Below are positions 15,373-24,608 of a DNA stretch of 49,371 bases, piece by piece. The position numbers were made by a program, and so were the translations under genes. The DNA comes from an uncultured Collinsella sp. Lineage in GTDB: Bacteria; Actinomycetota; Coriobacteriia; Coriobacteriales; Coriobacteriaceae. How positions within the stretch are numbered: position 1 is the first letter of the stretch; every line of letters begins with the position of its first letter. The stretch is from positions 1 to 49,371 of the forward strand of contig CAUGTZ010000019.1 of assembly GCA_959602645.1 (NCBI GenBank), written 5' to 3'. The notes under the pieces are model-generated. The model was given only the letters and a program-made list of their open reading frames with translations. It had not been told where the DNA came from and searched no databases.

Positions 15373-16839
15373 CTAGAGACTCTTAATACGAGTGCCCGCG
15401 GCAGTATCCTCGATCGTCAGCCCGAGGTCCTTGAGCTGGTCGCGGATGGCGTCGGCCAGATCCCAGTTCTTGGCGGCGCGGGCCTCGGCGCGGGCCTCGA
15501 GAATCTTGGCAGCGGCCTCGTCCACGTCGTCGCCCGTGTAGGCAACCAGGCCGGCGGCTACGCCCAGCAGGCCCAGCGGCAACTCGACCTTTGGCTCGGG
15601 GAGCTCAACGCCAAACGTATCGAGCAGCTCGACCAGCGTATCGGCGGCAGCAAGCGCGACGGCCTTGTCGGCAGCATCGCCCGCCTGCTCCAGATACTGA
15701 TTGCACTCGGTGACAAAGCCAAAGACGGCACCCATGGCACCGGCGGTGTTAAAGTCGTCGTCCATGCACTCCTTAAAGGCGGCACGGGTCTCGGCGGCCT
15801 TGGCGGCAAACGCCTCGGCGGCAGCCTCATCGGCGTCGGCCGTCGCGTGGCTTGCAGCCCAGCGCAGGTTCTCGACCGTACCGGCGATACGCGTGAGCGA
15901 GTTCTCGGCACCCTCCAGGCGCTCCCAGGAGAAGTCGAGCGGCGAGCGATAGCTCGTCTGCAGCATCAGCAGGCGCAGGGCCGCGGCGGAATGCTGCTCG
16001 AGCACCTCGGCCAGCGTAAAGAAGTTACCGAGCGACTTGGACATCTTCTCGCCGTCTACCAGCAGCATGCCCGTGTGCATCCAGGTGTTGGAGAAGCCCT
16101 GGTGCCAGGCGCAGGTGGCCTGGGCGCACTCGTTCTCGTGATGCGGGAAGGCAAGGTCGGAGCCGCCGCCGTGGATGTCGATCGGAGTGCCCAGGTAGCG
16201 ATGCACCATGGCGGCGCACTCGGTGTGCCAACCGGGACGGCCCTCGCCCCAGGGGCTCGGCCAGCTGGGTTCGCCGGGCTTGGCGGCCTTCCACAGGGCA
16301 AAGTCGAGCGGGTCGTTCTTGTCCTCGTTCTCCTCGATGCGTGCGCCCACCATAAGGTCGTCGATGTTGCGGCCCGAGACCTGACCATAGTTGGGATCGC
16401 TGCGCACGGCAAAGTACACGTCGCCGTTATCGGCTGCGTAAGCGTGGCCCTGCTCGATAAGCGTCTTGATCATGGCGATCATGGGACCGATCTCTTTGGT
16501 GGCGCGGGGACGCACATCGGGATCGAGCACGTTGGCAGCGCGCATAACGCCGATGAACTTGTCGGAGAACTCCGTCGCGACCTCGGCGGCCGTACGGCCC
16601 TGCTCGTTGGCGCGCTTGATGATCTTGTCATCGACATCGGTGAGGTTCTGGGCGAACGTGACCTCGTAGCCGCTCGCGATGAGCCAGCGACGAATCACGT
16701 CAAAGCTGATGAACGTGCGGGCATTGCCGATGTGGATGTTGTCGTAGACCGTGGGGCCGCACACGTACATGCGGACCTTGCCGGACTCGATGGGCTGGAA
16801 CTCTTCCTTTTTATGGGTAGCGCTGTTGTAGATACGCAT
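15373..16839 (-). CDS. cysS: Cysteinyl-tRNA synthetase
   Basis: 488 aa. The zinc-site motif CGPTVYDNIHIGNARTF includes the HIGH-like HIGN. The second zinc residues occur in WHTECAAM and HHENECAQ, and the KMSKS loop is GEKMSKSLGNF. The C-terminal anticodon domain is Ala-rich. It starts 3 nt after ispF. Confidence 0.96.
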   Translation of the reverse strand: MRIYNSATHKKEEFQPIESGKVRMYVCGPTVYDNIHIGNARTFISFDVIRRWLIASGYEVTFAQNLTDVDDKIIKRANEQGRTAAEVATEFSDKFIGVMRAANVLDPDVRPRATKEIGPMIAMIKTLIEQGHAYAADNGDVYFAVRSDPNYGQVSGRNIDDLMVGARIEENEDKNDPLDFALWKAAKPGEPSWPSPWGEGRPGWHTECAAMVHRYLGTPIDIHGGGSDLAFPHHENECAQATCAWHQGFSNTWMHTGMLLVDGEKMSKSLGNFFTLAEVLEQHSAAALRLLMLQTSYRSPLDFSWERLEGAENSLTRIAGTVENLRWAASHATADADEAAAEAFAAKAAETRAAFKECMDDDFNTAGAMGAVFGFVTECNQYLEQAGDAADKAVALAAADTLVELLDTFGVELPEPKVELPLGLLGVAAGLVAYTGDDVDEAAAKILEARAEARAAKNWDLADAIRDQLKDLGLTIEDTAAGTRIKSL

Positions 16840-16842
16840 TCG

Positions 16843-17337
16843 TTACTCCTTAACGGTTTTCTGTAGCAGGCAGACGGCCCAGGCACCGATTCCCTCGCCC
16901 TGACCTTCCCAACCGAGCTTTTCGGTCGTAGTGGCGGCGACGCCCACGTTTTCCACGTCAACGCCCAGGGCATGGGCAAGGTTGGCGCGCATGGCATCGC
17001 GGTGCGGGGTGATCTTGGGTTGCTGACAGGCAATGGTGCAATCGGCATCGACAAACTCAAAGCCCAGCTCGCGCGCATAGTCCATCACGCAAGCGAGCAG
17101 CACCATCGAATCGGCACCCTCGTAGGCGGGATCGGTGTCGGGGAATAGCTTGCCGATGTCTCCTCCGCGGCAGGCGCCCAGAATGGCGTCGGCCAAGGCA
17201 TGCGCGAGCACATCGGCATCCGAGTGGCCCAGCAGGCCGCGCTCGTAGGGGATGTCGACCCCGCCGATGATACATCGACGCCCCTCCACCAAACGGTGGA
17301 CGTCGTAGCCGTGGCCAATGCGCAGGTTACTGAACAT
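16843..17337 (-). CDS. ispF: 2-C-methyl-D-erythritol 2,4-cyclodiphosphate synthase
   Basis: 164 aa. The metal-site motif GHGYDVHRL (8-16) and GGVDIPYERGLLGHSDADVLAHALADAILGA are both intact. It converts CDP-ME-2-phosphate to MEcPP in the MEP isoprenoid pathway. It overlaps ispD by 11 nt; ispE lies separately at 29.8 kb. Confidence 0.96.
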   Translation of the reverse strand: MFSNLRIGHGYDVHRLVEGRRCIIGGVDIPYERGLLGHSDADVLAHALADAILGACRGGDIGKLFPDTDPAYEGADSMVLLACVMDYARELGFEFVDADCTIACQQPKITPHRDAMRANLAHALGVDVENVGVAATTTEKLGWEGQGEGIGAWAVCLLQKTVKE

Positions 17338-18055
17338 GGGGAAGGTCCTCTCCCTCGGCCATGCGACCGAGCAGAATCGCGGTTACGGGACGCAGGTCCT
17401 CGGGCACCGTCACCTTAAGGTTATCGCGCGGGCTCTGGACGCAGCGAACGCGCCCGCCCATGCGCTCGACCAGCGAAGAATCGTCGGTACCGATAAAGCC
17501 CTCGGCGATAGCAGCGGCGTGAGCGCGCTTCATAGCGTCGACGCCAAAGATCTGCGGCGTCTGTGCAGCCCAATAGAGTTCACGCGGCGGCGTCTCGACG
17601 ATATTGTCGCCGTCGACGATCTTGAGCGTGTCGATCGCGGGCTGACCGCATACGACACCGTCGAGCGAGCGGTCGCCCACAAGCACGTCGATCGCATGAT
17701 CGATGGCCTCGGTCGTGATGAGCGGACGGGCGCCGTCGTGGATGGCGACATATTCGAAACCCGCCGGAACCGCATGCACGCCGGCACGGGTGGAATCCTG
17801 ACGGGTATCGCCGGCATCGGCGAAGCTGATGGGCGTGTCATAGTCAAACGGATCGATGGCCAGGCGGCGCATCTCGGCACGGCGCTCGGCAGGGCACACC
17901 ACCACGATGTGGCCGACCTTGTCGCTACGATCGAACGCGCGGATAGACCAGCTCATGAGCGGACGGCCCGCCACGTTAACGAGCTGCTTGCCGCCGGGAT
18001 TTCCAAAGCGCTGGCCGCTGCCGCCGGCAACGACCACGGCGCATACGGGCGCCAT
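17327..18055 (-). CDS. ispD: 2-C-methyl-D-erythritol 4-phosphate cytidylyltransferase
   Basis: 242 aa. The N-terminal nucleotide-binding motif VVAGGSGQRFGNPGGKQ is followed by PLMSWSIRAFD, VAIHDGARPLIT and TPPRELYWAAQTPQIF. It makes CDP-ME from MEP and CTP. Its start overlaps the disA stop by 1 nt (TAATG), indicating translational coupling. Confidence 0.95.
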   Translation of the reverse strand: MAPVCAVVVAGGSGQRFGNPGGKQLVNVAGRPLMSWSIRAFDRSDKVGHIVVVCPAERRAEMRRLAIDPFDYDTPISFADAGDTRQDSTRAGVHAVPAGFEYVAIHDGARPLITTEAIDHAIDVLVGDRSLDGVVCGQPAIDTLKIVDGDNIVETPPRELYWAAQTPQIFGVDAMKRAHAAAIAEGFIGTDDSSLVERMGGRVRCVQSPRDNLKVTVPEDLRPVTAILLGRMAEGEDLPHVQ

Positions 18056-19122
18056 TATGCGTTCCCCTGTTTGGTGCCCTTCATGCGGTACAGCGAGTCC
18101 GCAAGAATGGCAGGGTTGTTGACGCCAAAGTCGCCCAGGCGCTCCGGATCCTCGCTGATGTCGTCCATGAGCTCCTGCAACGAACCGTACTCGTCAACGA
18201 TCTTCTCGGCCACGCCGTCGCGCACGACGGACACGCGCGAAAGCGTGCGCAGGCCCAGTGGCGTCATGACGGAGTCCTCGTCCAGGTCGTCGTAACCCAG
18301 AACCGCCGCCACATGCTGTGGGTCGGACAGGTCCTTAGGTGTCATACGGCTTAGGTTGGCGCGAATCTTCTCGGCATTAGCCTCGGAAGAATCACTTGCG
18401 TAGTCGCGGATCATCAGATCATACTCGGTATCCATGCTGGAGCCCGCGAGCTGCTCGAGCTGCATCTGCACGAGCTTGCCCTGGTTGCCCAACTTGACGA
18501 TGCAATCCTTAAGCTCGGTCTTTGCCTGCTGCATGATCTCGAAGCTCGAGAAAATACCGGTAATGTCGGCGAGCGTAACGTAGTCGTCGAGCTCGAGGGC
18601 CGTCAGACGCAGCAGGGAGCGGTCGAGCGACTGACGGGTAGTCTGGAGCGTGGCGACGAGCTGGTTGACCGAGCTCATGATGGTGGTGACGGGCTGGATC
18701 TCGTAGCTCTTGCCGTGAACGTACACGTTGACGACGGCACGACGGGCCGAGACCGAGATCACAATGGCATCGGTGAGCACCGACATGCGAGCGGCGGTGC
18801 GATGACGCATGCCCGTCTCGCTCGTGGCAAGCGAGGGATCGGGATTGAGATGGAAGTTGGCGCGCAGGATCTGGGTGAGGTCGCCGTCGATGACGATGGC
18901 GCCGTCCATCTTGGAGAGCTCGAACAGACGGTTCGAGGTGAACGAAATGTTGAGCGGGAAGCCGTCGTTACCGGCAGCGAGCACGTTTTCGGTGTCGCCA
19001 ACGCAGATAAGGGCGCCCAGGTGACCGGCGATGATCATGTCGAGGGCAGTGCGGATCGGCTGACCAGGTGCCGTCAGGCGGATGGCCTGTTCCATACGCT
19101 TTTGCAGCTCGTTCTTATCCAA
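18055..19122 (-). CDS. disA: DNA-integrity scanning diadenylate cyclase DisA
   Basis: 355 aa. The start codon is TTG at 19122, with GGGAG 7 nt upstream; no in-frame ATG fits. The DAC domain (1-about 140) holds the active-site motifs DGA (73-75, MDGAIVIDGD) and RHR (106-108, GMRHRTAARMS). A helical linker and a C-terminal HhH DNA-binding domain (about 280-340, LGLRTLSRVSVVRDGVAEKIV) follow. It makes c-di-AMP from two ATP and pauses at branched DNA. It heads the isp/cys/rlm operon; radA, often adjacent elsewhere, is not here. Confidence 0.95.
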   Translation of the reverse strand: MDKNELQKRMEQAIRLTAPGQPIRTALDMIIAGHLGALICVGDTENVLAAGNDGFPLNISFTSNRLFELSKMDGAIVIDGDLTQILRANFHLNPDPSLATSETGMRHRTAARMSVLTDAIVISVSARRAVVNVYVHGKSYEIQPVTTIMSSVNQLVATLQTTRQSLDRSLLRLTALELDDYVTLADITGIFSSFEIMQQAKTELKDCIVKLGNQGKLVQMQLEQLAGSSMDTEYDLMIRDYASDSSEANAEKIRANLSRMTPKDLSDPQHVAAVLGYDDLDEDSVMTPLGLRTLSRVSVVRDGVAEKIVDEYGSLQELMDDISEDPERLGDFGVNNPAILADSLYRMKGTKQGNA

Positions 19123-19232
19123 GGCATCGCTCCCATCGTATACGCTCCATAAACGCTAAATAGTTTCTCACGGTTTGTCCCCGCGGCGCTCGCGAAATCC
19201 GATGCTTACAGAATGAGCGAACACCGCTAAGA

Positions 19233-19266
19233 TAGCTAATTTGGGACGGGCTCTTTTGACTACCCA
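19233..19266. repeat. 18-bp TAGCTAATTTGGGACGGG repeat, single copy
   Basis: TAGCTAATTTGGGACGGG (19233-19250), followed by CTCTTTTGACTACC, lies in the disA-mntP divergent gap. Variants of the 18-mer are found in tandem at 45081-45116, and a shorter one occurs at 31148-31160. Confidence 0.6.
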
Positions 19267-19348
19267 CTCAACCATGTGCCAAGGATAGTCTTTTTGTTGC
19301 TCCCCCAAGAGGTACACGCGGGCCCGCCCGCAGAGAGGGAGCCAGACT

Positions 19349-19927
19349 ATGGGACTCGCAGAGCTCGTGCTGCTCGCCGTTGGCCTTTCGATGGACGCCT
19401 TTGCCGTATCCATCTGCAAGGGCCTTGGCATGAAGAAGATCAACCTTAAGGTCGCCGTAGTGCTCGGCCTGTTCTTTGGCGGCTTCCAGGCCGGCATGCC
19501 CGTGATCGGATGGGCGCTTGGCAGCCAGTTTATGGGCATCATCGGCCCCATCGACCACTGGATCGCCTTTATCCTGCTCGCCTTCATTGGCGGCAAAATG
19601 CTGTGGGAGGCCTTTACCGAGGACGAGGATGAAGGCGACGGCAAGGATGCCGAAAAGATTGACCTGGGCGAGTACATGATCCTCGCCATCGCCACCTCAA
19701 TCGACGCCCTAGCCGTTGGCATCTCATTTGCCGCGCTCTCGGTCGACATCATGCCCGCTGTATCGCTCATCGGCATCACGACCTTTATCTTCTCCGTCGC
19801 CGGCGTAGTGATCGGCCACACCTTTGGCGCGCGCTACGAAAAGCCCGCCACCATCGTGGGTGGCGTCGTGCTCATCCTCATCGGGCTTAAGATCTTGCTT
19901 GAGCATCTGGGGATTTTGGCGCTGTAA
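19349..19927 (+). CDS. mntP: Manganese efflux pump MntP
   Basis: 192 aa with six predicted helices in two homologous halves. Each half has a conserved acidic motif: LSMDAFAVSICKGLGM (Asp16) and TSIDALAVGISFA. A charged cytoplasmic loop EDEDEGDGKDAEK lies between the halves. The family exports Mn2+. GAGGGAG precedes the ATG. The leader (19123-19348) contains a strong GCGGGCCCGCCCGC hairpin near the start, but no convincing yybP-ykoY manganese riboswitch. Confidence 0.93.
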   Translation: MGLAELVLLAVGLSMDAFAVSICKGLGMKKINLKVAVVLGLFFGGFQAGMPVIGWALGSQFMGIIGPIDHWIAFILLAFIGGKMLWEAFTEDEDEGDGKDAEKIDLGEYMILAIATSIDALAVGISFAALSVDIMPAVSLIGITTFIFSVAGVVIGHTFGARYEKPATIVGGVVLILIGLKILLEHLGILAL

Positions 19928-19932
19928 CGAAT

Positions 19933-19968
19933 AACGGCCGCCCGGCATTACGCCAGGCGGCCGTTTTC
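19933..19968 (+). terminator. Terminator of mntP
   Basis: AACGGCCGCC (19933-19942) pairs with GGCGGCCGTT (19956-19965), followed by TTC. It may also serve convergent pepD. Confidence 0.8.
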
Positions 19969-20007
19969 ATAGCCAGCCGTTTTAGAGCGGCTTAGCCAAA
20001 GCAACCT

Positions 20008-21465
20008 TTACGCAGCGAGGCGCTTGAGGACGTCGATGAGCAGCTCGTAGAAACGCTCGGCAGAAGCGAGCTCCATGCTCTCGTCCGGGGTGTGGACATC
20101 GGAGAGCGTCGGGCCCACGGCGATGGCGTCCAGGCCGTGCAGGGCCTCAGCAAACAGGCCGCACTCAAGGCCGGCGTGAATGGACTCGATGCGCAGCTCG
20201 GAGCCAAAGAGCTCGCGATAGCTCTCGACAAAAACGTCGCGGACCGGCGAATGCTCGGCATAGCTCCAGCCGGGATACTCGAACTCGAACTTGGCGTCGA
20301 AGCCCAAGACATCGGCCAGCGTCTGCAGGCGGTCCTTGAACTCGTTCTGCAGCGAGGTGATCGAGGAGCGCGGGGACAGCATGATCTTGACCTGGTCGTC
20401 GGAAGTGGCGACCACGCCGATGTTGGAGGAAACCTCGACGGAGCCGTCGGTGGCAACGTTGCGGCGAATCACGCCGTTAGGGGCAAGACGCAGGGCGCGG
20501 ATGAGGGCAAGCGCGGACTTCTGATCCATGGCCTCGACCTCGGCGTCGTCGGCAATCTCGACGGTGCAGGTAAAGCCGGGGTCGAAGACCTCGAGCTCGG
20601 CAGTGACGTCGGCGATGATGTCCTTTGCGATCTGGGCCGCGGCCTCGGCGGCAGCGTGGTCGGCGTAAACCAGCTCGGCCTTGCACTCACGGTTGATGGC
20701 GTTGTCCTTAGTGCCGCCGTTAAAGCTAACGATGGCGGGCTCGCCGGCGACCATCAGGCGGTCGATGATGCGGGCCATGATGAGGTTGCCGTTGCCGCGC
20801 TCCAGGTTGATATCGTTGCCGGAATGACCACCCAGTAGGCCGGAGATGTCGAGCGTGAGGGTGCTGCCGGTCTTGTGCTCGCGCACGATGGGGCAGGTGT
20901 AGGTAACAACGACGCCGCCGGCGCAGCTGACGGTGGCAACGCCCTCTTCCTCGGAGTCAAGGTTAATCATGGTGCGGGCGCTAATCTGGGACTTGTCGAG
21001 CGTCTCGGCGCCGACCAGGCCAGTCTCCTCGTCGGTGGTGAATACGCACTCGAGGGCGGGGTGAGCAATCGAATCGTCGTTGAGCACAGTAAGCATCAGA
21101 GCAACAGCAATACCGTTGTCGGCGCCCAGGGTGGTGCCGTTAGCGGTGAGGACGCCGTCCTTGACGACCAGGTCGATACCGTCGGTCGTAAAGTCGTGCT
21201 CAACAGAGCCCAACTTGTCGCACACCATATCGATGTGGCCCTGCAGCATCACGGTCGGGGCATTCTCAGCGCCGGCAGAAGCGGGCTTGCGAATGATGAC
21301 GTTGTAGACCTCGTCCTGGTACACATCGAGGCCGCGCTCCTTGGCAAACGCAACCAGGAAATCGCTGATGCCCTTCTCGTTGCCAGACCCACGGGGGATC
21401 GCGCTGACCTCCTCAAAGAAATGGAACAGCTGGGCGGGCTCGTAGCCGGTGATCTTGTAATCCAT
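20008..21465 (-). CDS. pepD: Aminoacyl-histidine dipeptidase, M20 family (PepD)
   Basis: 485 aa from the ATG with AAGGAGG immediately upstream; a frame extending further to 21570 has no such site. Zinc-ligand motifs: LQGHIDMVCD, GADNGIAVAL (bridging Asp), TTDEETGLVGA and LDSEEEG. The lid domain is followed by a late HAGLECGLF. It cleaves Xaa-His and other dipeptides in the cytoplasm. It is monocistronic, convergent with mntP. Its upstream region carries a perfect 22-bp palindrome. Confidence 0.92.
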   Translation of the reverse strand: MDYKITGYEPAQLFHFFEEVSAIPRGSGNEKGISDFLVAFAKERGLDVYQDEVYNVIIRKPASAGAENAPTVMLQGHIDMVCDKLGSVEHDFTTDGIDLVVKDGVLTANGTTLGADNGIAVALMLTVLNDDSIAHPALECVFTTDEETGLVGAETLDKSQISARTMINLDSEEEGVATVSCAGGVVVTYTCPIVREHKTGSTLTLDISGLLGGHSGNDINLERGNGNLIMARIIDRLMVAGEPAIVSFNGGTKDNAINRECKAELVYADHAAAEAAAQIAKDIIADVTAELEVFDPGFTCTVEIADDAEVEAMDQKSALALIRALRLAPNGVIRRNVATDGSVEVSSNIGVVATSDDQVKIMLSPRSSITSLQNEFKDRLQTLADVLGFDAKFEFEYPGWSYAEHSPVRDVFVESYRELFGSELRIESIHAGLECGLFAEALHGLDAIAVGPTLSDVHTPDESMELASAERFYELLIDVLKRLAA

Positions 21466-21590
21466 GGTGCCTCCTTGGCGCAACTGATTAGACAGTAAGA
21501 CATGCGCCTTGTATATTCCCAGACTTTGCGTGCATAAACCAGTCGAAAACGCCGAGCGCCCTTGCATCATCGGCTAACGGCGGGGAAACG

Positions 21591-21612
21591 CTACTTTATT
21601 AGAATAAAGTAG
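21591..21612. promoter_or_regulatory. Perfect AT-rich palindrome upstream of pepD, candidate operator
   Basis: CTACTTTATT-AG-AATAAAGTAG has 10-bp arms and a 2-bp centre. It lies about 125 bp before the pepD start codon and 180 bp past the clpC stop. Size and symmetry suit a dimeric repressor site; no cognate regulator is nearby. Confidence 0.45.
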
Positions 21613-21738
21613 GTTAGACGGGCCGCGCCAAAGGGACGTTGGACCCTTCAACCAACCTCAACGCTTGATCAACGTTTATGCATACGCCATTGATATGTTT
21701 AATGAGATCTACTTTGAACGAAGGGTCCTTTTTCAACA

Positions 21739-21766
21739 GAAAAAGGGCGCTCCTTTGGAACGCCCT
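21739..21766 (-). terminator. Terminator of clpC
   Basis: On the minus strand AGGGCGTTCC pairs with GGAGCGCCCT (one G-T wobble) across a 3-nt loop, followed by TTTTT. Confidence 0.85.
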
Positions 21767-21791
21767 CGTGGACACAAGGTTTTGTTACGCC

Positions 21792-24434
21792 CTACAGCGC
21801 GCCAGAGCCGGTTTGCATCATGCCGCCGGGGCCCGAGGTCACGCCGCCGCTCACGGGCGCGGCGTTGCCGGTGTGCGGTGCCGCCGGGGTGGTATCGCCA
21901 CCGAGCGTGCCCGCCGGACGCGGTGCCGGGATCTCGCCCGTACCGTGGCTAAAGACAAACTTGCCATCGGCCACGTCGCACAGGACGGTATCGCCCTCGC
22001 CCCACTCGCCGGCCAGCAGCTCCTCGGACAACGGGTCCTCGATGAGCTTTTGGATGGCACGGCGCAGCGGACGCGCGCCATTGGTGAGGTCGGTACCCTC
22101 GGCCACGATCTTGTCATAGGCCGCATCGGTGAGCTTGATGTTCATACCGTTGGCGATCAGACGCTGACGTAGGTCGTCCACCAGCAGGTGCGCGATCTTG
22201 GTCAGATTCTCGCCCGAAAGCTTCTGGAACACCACGATGTCATCGATACGGTTGAGCAGCTCGGGGCGGAACAGGCGCTTGAGCTCGCCCATCGCGCGGC
22301 CGCGGATCTCGCTCGAGGTAAGACCCTGCTCGCCCGTGGTACCAAAGCCCACGCTTGCATCCTGCGCAATCTCGCGGGCGCCCACGTTGGACGTCATGAT
22401 GATCACAGTGTTGCGGAAGTCGACCGTCTTGCCCTGGCTATCGGTCAGACGACCCTCTTCCAGCACCTGCAGCAGAATGTTGAAGATATCGGGGTGCGCC
22501 TTCTCGATCTCGTCGAACAGCACGACCGAGTACGGGTGGCGACGAACGGCCTTGGTGAGCTGGCCGCCCTCGTCGTGACCGACGTAACCCGGAGGGCTAC
22601 CGATGAGCTTGGAGACCTCGAACTCGCTACCGAACTCGGACATGTCGAAGCTGATGAGCGCGTCCTTGCTGCCAAAGAGGTACTCGGCGAGCGTCTTGGC
22701 GAGCTCGGTCTTGCCCGTGCCGGTGGGACCCAGGAAGATAAAGCTGCCGCCGGGGCGACGCGGATCCTTGAGCGGCGAGCGGCTGCGGCGCACGGCCTTG
22801 GCAACTGCCTCGACAGCCTCATCCTGACCGATAATGCGGGTCTTGAGCACGCTTTCGGCCTGCAGCAGGCGACGGCTCTCGCTCTCGGTAAGCGAGGACA
22901 CCGGCACGCCCGAGGTCACGGACACGATATCGGCGATCTGGGAGACATCGATGGTGAGCGGGCTGGCGTCGAGCTCGGCCGTCCAGGCAGCCTTGGCCTC
23001 GGCGAGCTCAATCTCGGCAGCCTTCTGCTGCTCGGTGATCTCGGCAGCCTTGTTCATGTCGTCGCTCTCGGTGGCCTCCTGCGCGGCGGCCTTGAGCTCC
23101 TCTATGCGATGCTCGGCCTCGCGCACCGGCTCGGGCGCGCGGTTAGCGGCGATGCGGGCGCGGGCACCGGCCTCGTCAATGAGGTCGATGGCCTTATCGG
23201 GCAGGAAGCGATCCTGGATGTAGCGGTTGGAAAGGTTCGCGGCGGCCTCGATAGCACCCTGCGTATAGCGCACATGGTGGTGCTCCTCGTAGCGCGGCTT
23301 GAGCGCGGTCAGGATCTTGACCGTGTCCTCGACGCTCGGCTCCTCGACATCGATGGTCTGGAAGCGACGCTCGAAGGCCGGGTCCTTGGTGAGGTACTTG
23401 CGGAATTCCTCGGCCGTGGTGGCGCCGATAATCTGGAAGGCACCGCGCGCGAGCACGGGCTTGAGCATGGAGCTCGCGTCGATGGAGCCCTCGGCAGAAC
23501 CGGCACCGATGATGGTGTGCATCTCATCGATAAACAAGATGACGTCGTCGGCCTCGGTTGCCTCCTGGATCACGTTCTTGAGGCGCTCCTCGAACTCACC
23601 GCGATACTTGGCGCCCGCAACGAGACCCGGCAGGTCGAGCGTCCAGATATTCTGGTTCATGAGGTTCTCGGGCACGTTGCCGGCAGCAATCTGTTGCGCC
23701 AGTCCCTCGACGATGGCCGTTTTGCCCACGCCGGGATCGCCCAGGATAAGAGGGTTGTTCTTGGTGCGGCGCGAAAGGATCTCCATCATACGCTGGACTT
23801 CCTTTTCGCGGCCGATCACCGGATCGAGTTCGCCGTCGCGCGCCTTCTGCGTAAGGTTGGTCGCGAACTGCTTAAGTGTATCGGTGCCGCTCCCCTTTTG
23901 CTGGGAGGCATCCGAGCCGCTAAAGAACGGCAGGCCCGTACCGGGACGACCAGCACCGGCGCCAGCGAGCGGGCGCTTCTTATCCTGGTCCTTGGCGGTG
24001 AGTTTCTCGATAGCCTTTTTGATGGAGGCGGACGACACACCCAGGCGCATGAGGATGTCCATGGCCATGCCGTTGCCCTCTTCGACGATGCCGATCAGCA
24101 AGTGCTCGGTCGACACGTAGGTCTGGTTGTTTTCACGCGCCACGCGGAATGAACGCTCCATCACGCTAATGACGAGCGGCGTAAAGGCGAGCTTGGCCGC
24201 CTCGGTCTCCTCACTGGGCTCGGGAACCGTGGTCTGGACCTCTTTAAGAGTATCCATGATGTCGTCGTAGGAGATATCGAGCGAACGCAGTGCCTCGGCG
24301 GCAATGCCCTCGTCCTCCTTGGCGAGTGCGAGCAGCAGGTGCTCGGTACCCACCTTATTTGAGTGAAGATCGAGCGCTTCTTGCTTGGCCATGGACATGA
24401 CCTTGCGCGCGCGATCGGTAAAACGGTCTAACAT
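21792..24434 (-). CDS. clpC: ATP-dependent Clp protease ATP-binding subunit ClpC
   Basis: 880 aa from the ATG with AGAGGA upstream; an in-frame start 13 codons earlier overlaps a hairpin. The Clp-N double repeat (1-145) is followed by AAA+ module 1 (Walker A GDPGVGKT 232-239, Walker B ILFIDE at about 299-304). A UVR-type/coiled middle region follows (about 435-490), then AAA+ module 2 (Walker A GPTGTGKT 569-576, Walker B VLFDE at about 638-642). The C-terminal tail is unusually Pro/Gly/Thr-rich. It unfolds substrates for ClpP. No ctsR/mcsAB neighbours are present, as is normal for actinobacteria. Confidence 0.96.
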   Translation of the reverse strand: MLDRFTDRARKVMSMAKQEALDLHSNKVGTEHLLLALAKEDEGIAAEALRSLDISYDDIMDTLKEVQTTVPEPSEETEAAKLAFTPLVISVMERSFRVARENNQTYVSTEHLLIGIVEEGNGMAMDILMRLGVSSASIKKAIEKLTAKDQDKKRPLAGAGAGRPGTGLPFFSGSDASQQKGSGTDTLKQFATNLTQKARDGELDPVIGREKEVQRMMEILSRRTKNNPLILGDPGVGKTAIVEGLAQQIAAGNVPENLMNQNIWTLDLPGLVAGAKYRGEFEERLKNVIQEATEADDVILFIDEMHTIIGAGSAEGSIDASSMLKPVLARGAFQIIGATTAEEFRKYLTKDPAFERRFQTIDVEEPSVEDTVKILTALKPRYEEHHHVRYTQGAIEAAANLSNRYIQDRFLPDKAIDLIDEAGARARIAANRAPEPVREAEHRIEELKAAAQEATESDDMNKAAEITEQQKAAEIELAEAKAAWTAELDASPLTIDVSQIADIVSVTSGVPVSSLTESESRRLLQAESVLKTRIIGQDEAVEAVAKAVRRSRSPLKDPRRPGGSFIFLGPTGTGKTELAKTLAEYLFGSKDALISFDMSEFGSEFEVSKLIGSPPGYVGHDEGGQLTKAVRRHPYSVVLFDEIEKAHPDIFNILLQVLEEGRLTDSQGKTVDFRNTVIIMTSNVGAREIAQDASVGFGTTGEQGLTSSEIRGRAMGELKRLFRPELLNRIDDIVVFQKLSGENLTKIAHLLVDDLRQRLIANGMNIKLTDAAYDKIVAEGTDLTNGARPLRRAIQKLIEDPLSEELLAGEWGEGDTVLCDVADGKFVFSHGTGEIPAPRPAGTLGGDTTPAAPHTGNAAPVSGGVTSGPGGMMQTGSGAL

Positions 24435-24470
24435 GCTAGTTCCTCTTAGACGAGCTAGTTTTTTCAAACG

Positions 24471-24497
24471 CAAAGCGCCGCCCGCGGCAGCGCTTTG
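24471..24497. promoter_or_regulatory. 27-bp palindrome in the clpC leader
   Basis: CAAAGCG (24471-24477) pairs with CGCTTTG (24491-24497), and a nested GCC/GGC continues the stem to about 12 bp with one mismatch. It lies 37 bp before the clpC start. The tail has no U run, so an operator or leader stem is more likely than a terminator. A TATACT-like hexamer is present further upstream on the minus strand. Confidence 0.4.
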
Positions 24498-24608
24498 GTC
24501 TCTTTACCCATATGGAGTATATGTTAACCGTTGGGACCTTTCCTGCCCGTAGCCGCGCGACAACGTCTACAAAAAAGGAATTGCCAGGTGCGTCTGCATC
24601 GGCCCAAC

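Larger units (their letters stand above)
21466..21791. other. 326-bp gene-free region between pepD and clpC
   Basis: It holds the clpC terminator (21739-21766) and a palindrome at 21591-21612 upstream of pepD. On the minus strand AATATACAAGG near 21510 could serve as a weak -10 for pepD. No coding frame is supported. Confidence 0.6.

Noticed and set aside
19123..19348. A yybP-ykoY manganese riboswitch before mntP
   Set aside because: The conserved blocks of that riboswitch were not found; only a GC-rich hairpin near the start codon is seen.
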